From the NCBI GenBank assembly GCA_902772715.1, contig CACYBT010000347.1, positions 1-18,245 on the forward strand: a stretch of DNA of 18,245 nucleotides, read 5' to 3'. The notes below the pieces were generated by a model. The model worked only from the letters and a program-made list of their open reading frames with translations, was not told where the DNA came from and searched no databases. The DNA is from an uncultured Succinivibrio sp. Lineage in GTDB: Bacteria; Pseudomonadota; Gammaproteobacteria; Enterobacterales; Succinivibrionaceae. The position numbers and the translations under genes are program-made. Shown one piece after another: positions 14,052-18,245 of the stretch (the first letter of the stretch is position 1; every line of letters begins with the position of its first letter).

Positions 14052-15266
14052 ATGAAGAAAAAACCGCCAGAGCCCGAAAATCTAGAACGATGGATGGTGT
14101 CGTATGCCGACTTCATGACCTTGCTCTTTGCTCTGTTCGTGGTGCTGTATTCCTTCGCCATGGCCAAGCAGTCAGAGGCAAAATCCATGGTAGAGAGTAT
14201 TGCTCAGGCCTTTGAAACTGCGGCAGTAAGTGCTCCAGGTGGAGCACTTTTGGTGCCGGGGTCACTTGCACAGCAGATTGCCCAGGAAGTACAGGAGGCT
14301 GTAAAATCCGTGCAGCAATCTCAGGGAGATACAGGTAAACAGATTATTGAAAACGGTGGAGCCATGATGAGTTTTCAGGTGGTTCCACAGGAGTCTTCAC
14401 AGCAACAGCAGGAAACAGACAATTCCTCAACTACCAGCAGTGAAGAAGAGGAAAATGGTTCTGGCAACACTAACAGTACCAATTTCACAGGAGAGCTGAT
14501 TGTTTCTGAAACTCCGCCATCGAATGTGCAGAACACGCCTTCATCTGATAAACCAGACGGTGGTTCTCAGAGCGGCGAGGGCGGCTTTCAGGCTGGAGGC
14601 AGTGCAGATCATTTTGAAGATGGCGGTCAGACTGATGTCAGTTCCGACAGTGTGGGTGAAGGAACCAATGGCGCACAGTTTGATTCTGTGAGACGTTCTA
14701 TTTCTGAGACTATTACTGATGCTGGTATGGAAAAGTATATTGAAATAGAGGAAAATCCACATTGGCTTTCGATTAACATTAATTCGGGATTGCTTTTTGC
14801 TGAAGGAAGTGCCTCAATTCTTGCCGCAGCCAAGCCAGTTATTCAGCGTATAGCTGTTGCCATGTCCAATATCAATAACTATGTACGCATTCGTGGATAT
14901 ACGGATAATTCATTTATTCCTAATGGTATATTCAGAAATTCCTGGGATCTTTCCGCAAATCGTGCTTTGTCGGTTTTAAATGAGTTGGAAAAATACGGCA
15001 TTATTCCTGAAAGAATGGCTATTGAGGCTTATGGGGAATATTCACCTAAGTATTCTAACTCCACAGCAGCAGGACGCGCTATGAACCGTAAGGTGGTGAT
15101 AGCCGTGTCTAGATATGCCATTGAAAGAAAACCACCTTTGGATGCTTCAAACATCAAGACTGATGAGGTCAACTCTAGTGTATCTTCGTCGGGTGGCAGT
15201 GCAGGCAGTTCTAACATTGAGTTTAGACGTGGTGATGGTAATACAATCGAGCTTAATTTTGATTAA
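14052..15266 (+). CDS. motD: MotD, MotB-family flagellar stator subunit with long linker
   Basis: MotB-family proteins pair with MotA-type rings, carry the ion-binding aspartate and anchor the stator to peptidoglycan. One membrane helix (about 16-38) contains Asp20 in SYADFMTLLFALF, the ion-binding residue. An unusually long Gln/Ser/Gly/Glu-rich periplasmic linker covers about 90-215. The OmpA/MotB peptidoglycan-binding domain covers about 215-355, seen in IRGYTDN, WDLSANRALSVLNEL and NRKVVIAV. A Ser/Gly tail ends the protein. At 404 residues it is roughly 100 longer than the MotD proteins I know, the excess lying in the linker and tail. The helix looks more like proton-type MotB than PomB, but ion choice cannot be proved by eye. 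Confidence 0.9.
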   Translation: MKKKPPEPENLERWMVSYADFMTLLFALFVVLYSFAMAKQSEAKSMVESIAQAFETAAVSAPGGALLVPGSLAQQIAQEVQEAVKSVQQSQGDTGKQIIENGGAMMSFQVVPQESSQQQQETDNSSTTSSEEEENGSGNTNSTNFTGELIVSETPPSNVQNTPSSDKPDGGSQSGEGGFQAGGSADHFEDGGQTDVSSDSVGEGTNGAQFDSVRRSISETITDAGMEKYIEIEENPHWLSININSGLLFAEGSASILAAAKPVIQRIAVAMSNINNYVRIRGYTDNSFIPNGIFRNSWDLSANRALSVLNELEKYGIIPERMAIEAYGEYSPKYSNSTAAGRAMNRKVVIAVSRYAIERKPPLDASNIKTDEVNSSVSSSGGSAGSSNIEFRRGDGNTIELNFD

Positions 15267-15283
15267 AGACTAAGGAGCTTTTC

Positions 15284-16183
15284 GTGTTAGTGTGGTCAAT
15301 TGCAAGTCAGAAGGGAGGTGTTGGCAAGACAACAACAGTAGCCTCTCTTGCCGGATGGATGCAGAAGGAAAACCTCAAAGTACTTATAATTGATACCGAT
15401 CCGCATGCATCATTAACATCGTATCTGGGATTTGACTACAGTACTATTGAAAAGAATCTTTATGATCTGTATACTCAAGAGCCTTTGACAAGAGAGTCGG
15501 TTACTTCGTGTATTACTCATACTAATTTTCCTAATCTTGATATGATAGTGTCTTCCATGACTCTGGCTACTGTTGACCGAAAACTGTCTGGCCGTTCTGG
15601 GGTTGGAAGGATCCTTACCAATGCGCTTAAATATTTAGAGGACGATTATGATGTGGTACTGATTGACTGTCCTCCTGTTTTAGGAGCGCTCATGGTTAAT
15701 GCACTGGTTGCCAGCACCTCGGTTTTGGTTCCAACTCAGACTGAATTTCTGTCTCTGAAGGGACTTGAGGGTATGGTTCGTACCTTTAATATTATGAAAA
15801 AGGCGGATGGCGCCTGTAATATCAATTTTACGGTTATTCCTACAATGTATGATAAACGTACTAAAGCCTCAAGAACCTCCCTTGAGTTTTTAGAGTCGCA
15901 TTATCGGGATAATCTATGGTTTGGACAGATCCCTGTTGATACATTGTTTCGAGAGTCATCACAGAAGGGTATGCCTATAACCATGCTCGATGAGAAATGT
16001 CGCGGGGCTCTTGCTTACAGAGAATTACTCATAAGCCAGCTGTCAAAGGAATTAGAGCAGAATCCTGATCGAATTTCTCCGACAGCCGCTGCTTTGGTAT
16101 CTTTAACTGCTGACAGTCCTAAGCCTGATCAAAGCAAGGAACTCGATATTGTAGCCGGTGAAGTTGATGCTATGCTCAATTAG
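15284..16183 (+). CDS. parC: ParC, ParA-like ATPase for polar placement of chemotaxis arrays
   Basis: This is a ParA/Soj-family ATPase that, in Vibrio and Pseudomonas relatives, brings chemotaxis arrays to the cell pole and shares them between daughter cells, working with ParP. The Walker A motif KGGVGKTT covers 10-17, IIDTDPHASLTSYLG (35-49) holds the A-prime Asp39, and the Walker B motif LIDCPP has Asp128. The start is GTG at 15284 with AAGGAG six bases upstream; MLVWSIASQKGG aligns with the N-terminus of relatives. It sits between motD and the CheW-like gene, the expected position. No DNA-partition partner (ParB) is adjacent, which argues against a chromosome-partition role. A C-terminal tail after about residue 255 is variable. 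Confidence 0.9.
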   Translation: MLVWSIASQKGGVGKTTTVASLAGWMQKENLKVLIIDTDPHASLTSYLGFDYSTIEKNLYDLYTQEPLTRESVTSCITHTNFPNLDMIVSSMTLATVDRKLSGRSGVGRILTNALKYLEDDYDVVLIDCPPVLGALMVNALVASTSVLVPTQTEFLSLKGLEGMVRTFNIMKKADGACNINFTVIPTMYDKRTKASRTSLEFLESHYRDNLWFGQIPVDTLFRESSQKGMPITMLDEKCRGALAYRELLISQLSKELEQNPDRISPTAAALVSLTADSPKPDQSKELDIVAGEVDAMLN

Positions 16184-16200
16184 AAATAAGGAATTTCCGT

Positions 16201-17496
16201 ATGTCAGTGAATGATGTTGATGACACTCTGCTTTCATACTTCAAACAGATGCTTGAAGAGGAAAGTGCCGACTGTGTTACTGACACAAACGATAATCAAG
16301 AAGTCCAAAGTGGAACTTTGAATACTTCTTTAAAGGAAGAAAGTGCCAAATTAGACAATGTGACTGAGCCACAGATAGCTGAATCTGCCGGGGCTGAGGC
16401 TTCTCATGAGAATGACATGAGTACAACTTCAGAAGATGTTCAAGAGACAGAACTTAATCTTTCTGGAGCAGATTCTTCTTTGAATGAAACTATTGATAGT
16501 GAGCCTTCGGATGAGGTTCTTGATGAAAATGTAGTCGAGGAACAGGAGGTTTTGCCTAAAGAGCAACCGAACGATACCTTAACCTTAGCAGAGAATGAAA
16601 GTTTGGATAGTGCTGAGGCTTCTGAGAGTTCATCCTTTGAGGAGTCTGCTGTTGAGAGTGAACACGATAGCACAGATTTACGTGATACAGTTGACAGTGT
16701 ACAAAAAGATCTTGATACTGCAGACGATGATATTGATTATGCTGCAGATGACTATGTGCCGCCAAAGACGGCAGAGACGGCAGTTAATGAGCCAATCCTA
16801 GAACCAGTAAGAGAGCCTAAAGTTGTAGAGCCTTTGCCATTTGCTGAGCATAAGAGTCTTGAAACCTTACTTGAGGCCGTGCCTAAGCAGCAGCTGATGA
16901 CTGAGGTTAAGGTTGCCGAAGAGGTCAAGACAGAGACCGAAGTTGAAACTGTTGTCACAGACAAAGTTGAAGAGCATGAAAAGGTTGAAGTCAAGAAAGA
17001 CGAGGTCGATAAGAAGGCACCTTATGACTGGGCTAACATTGAAATGCCTGATGAATTTCAAGTGCTGTTTTTCTTGGTCAAGGGGATCCGTTTTGCAGTA
17101 CCTTTAGTAAATTTAGGCGGTATTGTTCAGTGTGATAAGGTAACTCCACTTTTTGGAAAGCCTGATTGGTTTCAGGGAATTGCGGATATACGCGGTAAGA
17201 AAATGTGTGTCGTTGATACTCTAAAATGGGTAAAGAGTGATGCACCAAAATCCGATAAATATGAATATATGATCGTGCTTGATGATACGATCTGGTCCGT
17301 AGGATGTGATACATTAGAGGGTAACAGGATCCTGAATAAGGATAGCATAACCTGGAGACAGACTGCTGGCAACAGACCATGGCTTGCAGGAATAGTAAAA
17401 AAGGAAATGTGTGCTCTTCTGCATGTGTCAGCTTTAATAAAAATGTTTGAAAATGGTGTCAATCTAAAAGATTTAGACAAACAAATGCGTGCGTGA
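16201..17496 (+). CDS. parP: ParP, CheW-like array coupling protein with long acidic N-terminus
   Basis: In Vibrio and relatives ParP links the ParA-like ATPase ParC to the CheA/receptor array at the pole. Residues 1 to about 270 are very acidic, Ser/Glu/Asp/Val-rich and without predicted fold, ending in a Lys/Glu-alternating coiled stretch (about 240-272). Residues about 284-425 are a CheW-type domain (EFQVLFFLVKGIRFAVPLV, then WFQGIADIRGKKMCVVDT, ending LLHVSALIKMF). The gene follows parC by 17 bases, with AAGG upstream. The name rests on gene order and the CheW domain. The acidic region is not conserved in sequence and could equally be called a hypothetical extension. Its codon use and composition resemble its neighbours. 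Confidence 0.8.
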   Translation: MSVNDVDDTLLSYFKQMLEEESADCVTDTNDNQEVQSGTLNTSLKEESAKLDNVTEPQIAESAGAEASHENDMSTTSEDVQETELNLSGADSSLNETIDSEPSDEVLDENVVEEQEVLPKEQPNDTLTLAENESLDSAEASESSSFEESAVESEHDSTDLRDTVDSVQKDLDTADDDIDYAADDYVPPKTAETAVNEPILEPVREPKVVEPLPFAEHKSLETLLEAVPKQQLMTEVKVAEEVKTETEVETVVTDKVEEHEKVEVKKDEVDKKAPYDWANIEMPDEFQVLFFLVKGIRFAVPLVNLGGIVQCDKVTPLFGKPDWFQGIADIRGKKMCVVDTLKWVKSDAPKSDKYEYMIVLDDTIWSVGCDTLEGNRILNKDSITWRQTAGNRPWLAGIVKKEMCALLHVSALIKMFENGVNLKDLDKQMRA

Positions 17497-17600
17497 TCAA
17501 AGTTTTAACTGCTTAAACTCAACAAATTTATAAAGTTGTTTACAATAATTAAAAAGATTAGATGCCACTTTGTTGTGGTAATGTGAAAGAGGAACGATAG

Positions 17601-18104
17601 ATGTCTAAAGAAGATTTGATCGATAACCCAATTAATGTCAATGCCAAGCAGGGTGAGCGTCTGCGTTGGGTTACCTTCCAGTTGGGTAATGAAATATACG
17701 GTGTAAATGTAATGCAGGTGCGTGAAGTGTTACGTTATACTGACATTGCTCCTGTACCTGGTGCTCCTGCTTTCGTTCTGGGCATCATTAATTTGCGTGG
17801 TAATGTTGTTACTGTTATTGATACTCGTGCCCGTTTTGGTATTCCTCCTGCTGAGGTTACAGATAATACTCGTATCATGATTATTGAGTCTGAGAAGCAT
17901 GTTATTGGTATTCTTGTGGATTCAGTGGCAGAGGTGGCTGATCTTAATACTAATGATATTGACGATACTCCTAATGTTGGTACTGAAGAGAATGCTCAGT
18001 TTATCTCTGGTGTCTGCAACCGTAAGGATGATCTGCTTATTCTTATTGATCTCACCAAACTCTTTACTGAAACCGAGTGGAAAGAGGTTACTAATTTAGG
18101 TTAG
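17601..18104 (+). CDS. cheW: CheW, receptor-kinase coupling protein
   Basis: CheW couples chemotaxis receptors to CheA in the membrane-associated array. The whole 167-residue protein is one CheW fold after a short tail of about 20 residues: WVTFQLGNEIYGVNVMQVREVLR, VPGAPAFVLGIINLRGNVVTVIDTR, GILVDSVAEV and the closing LLILIDLTKLF. The receptor- and CheA-contacting NLRG segment is intact. GAGG lies eight bases before the ATG. A 104-base AT-rich gap separates it from parP, with no convincing promoter or terminator in it. It is the last gene of the operon, since a strong terminator follows. Confidence 0.96.
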   Translation: MSKEDLIDNPINVNAKQGERLRWVTFQLGNEIYGVNVMQVREVLRYTDIAPVPGAPAFVLGIINLRGNVVTVIDTRARFGIPPAEVTDNTRIMIIESEKHVIGILVDSVAEVADLNTNDIDDTPNVGTEENAQFISGVCNRKDDLLILIDLTKLFTETEWKEVTNLG

Positions 18105-18128
18105 GCTTAAAGATCGGTGGGTTACAAG

Positions 18129-18157
18129 AAGGCAGCATCAAGGTGTTGCCTTTTTTT
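18129..18157 (+). terminator. intrinsic terminator of the flagellar/chemotaxis operon
   Basis: AAGGCAGCA (18129-18137) pairs with TGTTGCCTT (18144-18152) over nine pairs, one of them G-U, around a six-base loop. A run of seven T follows (18151-18157). It lies 24 bases after the cheW stop codon. It is also the insertion target of the intron that follows. Confidence 0.9.
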
Positions 18158-18158
18158 G

Positions 18159-18245
18159 GTGCGCTCAGCATGTGAGCAGTCTAATGGGTTAAAGTCCCTA
18201 AGTCGGCCTGTTCAGGGCAAGACTAAAGCGAACGGCAAGGTTTAC
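18159..18245 (+). mobile_element. 5' end of a group II intron (IIC-like), cut by the window edge
   Basis: The sequence opens with GTGCG, the conserved 5' end of group II introns. It then shows a stem GCTCA/TGAGC around GCATG (18163-18177), CAGTCTA, a GGG...AAAGTCCC element (18186-18198), and a closing AGTCT/AGACT pairing (18178-18182 with 18220-18224). This follows the start of domain I of the group IIC intron of Oceanobacillus iheyensis as I recall it: GCATG, CAGTCTA, GGGTxAxAGTCCC and GCAAGG occur in the same order. Group IIC introns are known to insert directly behind terminator hairpins, and this one begins two bases after the T-run, in the same orientation as the terminator. The rest of the ribozyme and any reverse transcriptase gene lie outside the window. 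Confidence 0.85.

Noticed and set aside
17520..17540. A hairpin between parP and cheW as a terminator
   Set aside because: Only four or five A/T-rich pairs with a long loop and no real T-run; too weak to call.
1..18245. CRISPR arrays, tRNA or rRNA genes, insertion sequences with transposases
   Set aside because: I saw no regularly spaced repeats, tRNA-like cloverleaf, rRNA signature or transposase frame on either strand.

Overview
Organism. The window looks like a polarly flagellated gammaproteobacterium. The run flhA-flhF-flhG-fliA-cheY-cheZ-cheA-cheB-(MotA-like)-(MotB-like)-(ParA-like)-(CheW-like)-cheW is the arrangement known from Pseudomonas, Shewanella, Vibrio and Aeromonas relatives, and FlhF/FlhG are the place-and-number system of polar flagella. 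Base composition is moderate to low GC. An AT-rich, low-GC Aeromonadales-type host (for example a Succinivibrionaceae member) is a guess, not shown by the sequence.

Layout. (1) 1-2350 is a very AT-rich accessory island holding a Type II restriction-modification system. It has a cytosine-C5 methyltransferase with a fused N-terminal helix-turn-helix (257-1681, +) and a convergent PD-(D/E)XK-type restriction endonuclease gene (1689-2350, -). The endonuclease gene is broken: an exact 11-bp tandem duplication at 1929-1950 shifts the frame, and removing one copy restores a continuous 216-residue protein. A 44-bp nested palindrome (204-247) sits just before the methyltransferase start. (2) 2351-2680 is a noncoding junction with a good sigma-54-type promoter for flhA. 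(3) 2681-8419 carries flagellar export, placement and sigma-28 genes: flhA, flhF, flhG, fliA. (4) 8534-13235 carries the chemotaxis core: cheY, cheZ, cheA, cheB. (5) 13258-15266 encodes a second stator pair of the MotC/MotD kind. (6) 15284-18104 encodes ParC (ParA-like), ParP (CheW-like with a long acidic N-terminus) and CheW, which place chemotaxis arrays at the pole in relatives. (7) 18129-18157 is a strong intrinsic terminator, and from 18159 to the window end lies the 5' part of a group II intron of the IIC kind.

How the genes work together. FlhA is the export gate. FlhF and FlhG set flagellar position and number, and FliA transcribes late flagellar and chemotaxis genes. CheA, CheW and ParP form the signalling array; CheY carries the signal to the motor, CheZ removes it, and CheB adapts the receptors. 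MotC/MotD supply torque, and ParC/ParP tether the array to the pole. No cheR and no receptor gene lies in the window.

Most unusual points: the restriction gene with a precisely reversible 11-bp duplication, the palindrome centred upstream of the HTH-methyltransferase, the group IIC-type intron directly behind the operon terminator, and the CheA linker, which lacks a recognisable P2 domain and carries helices resembling the CheZ C-terminal CheY-binding peptide.
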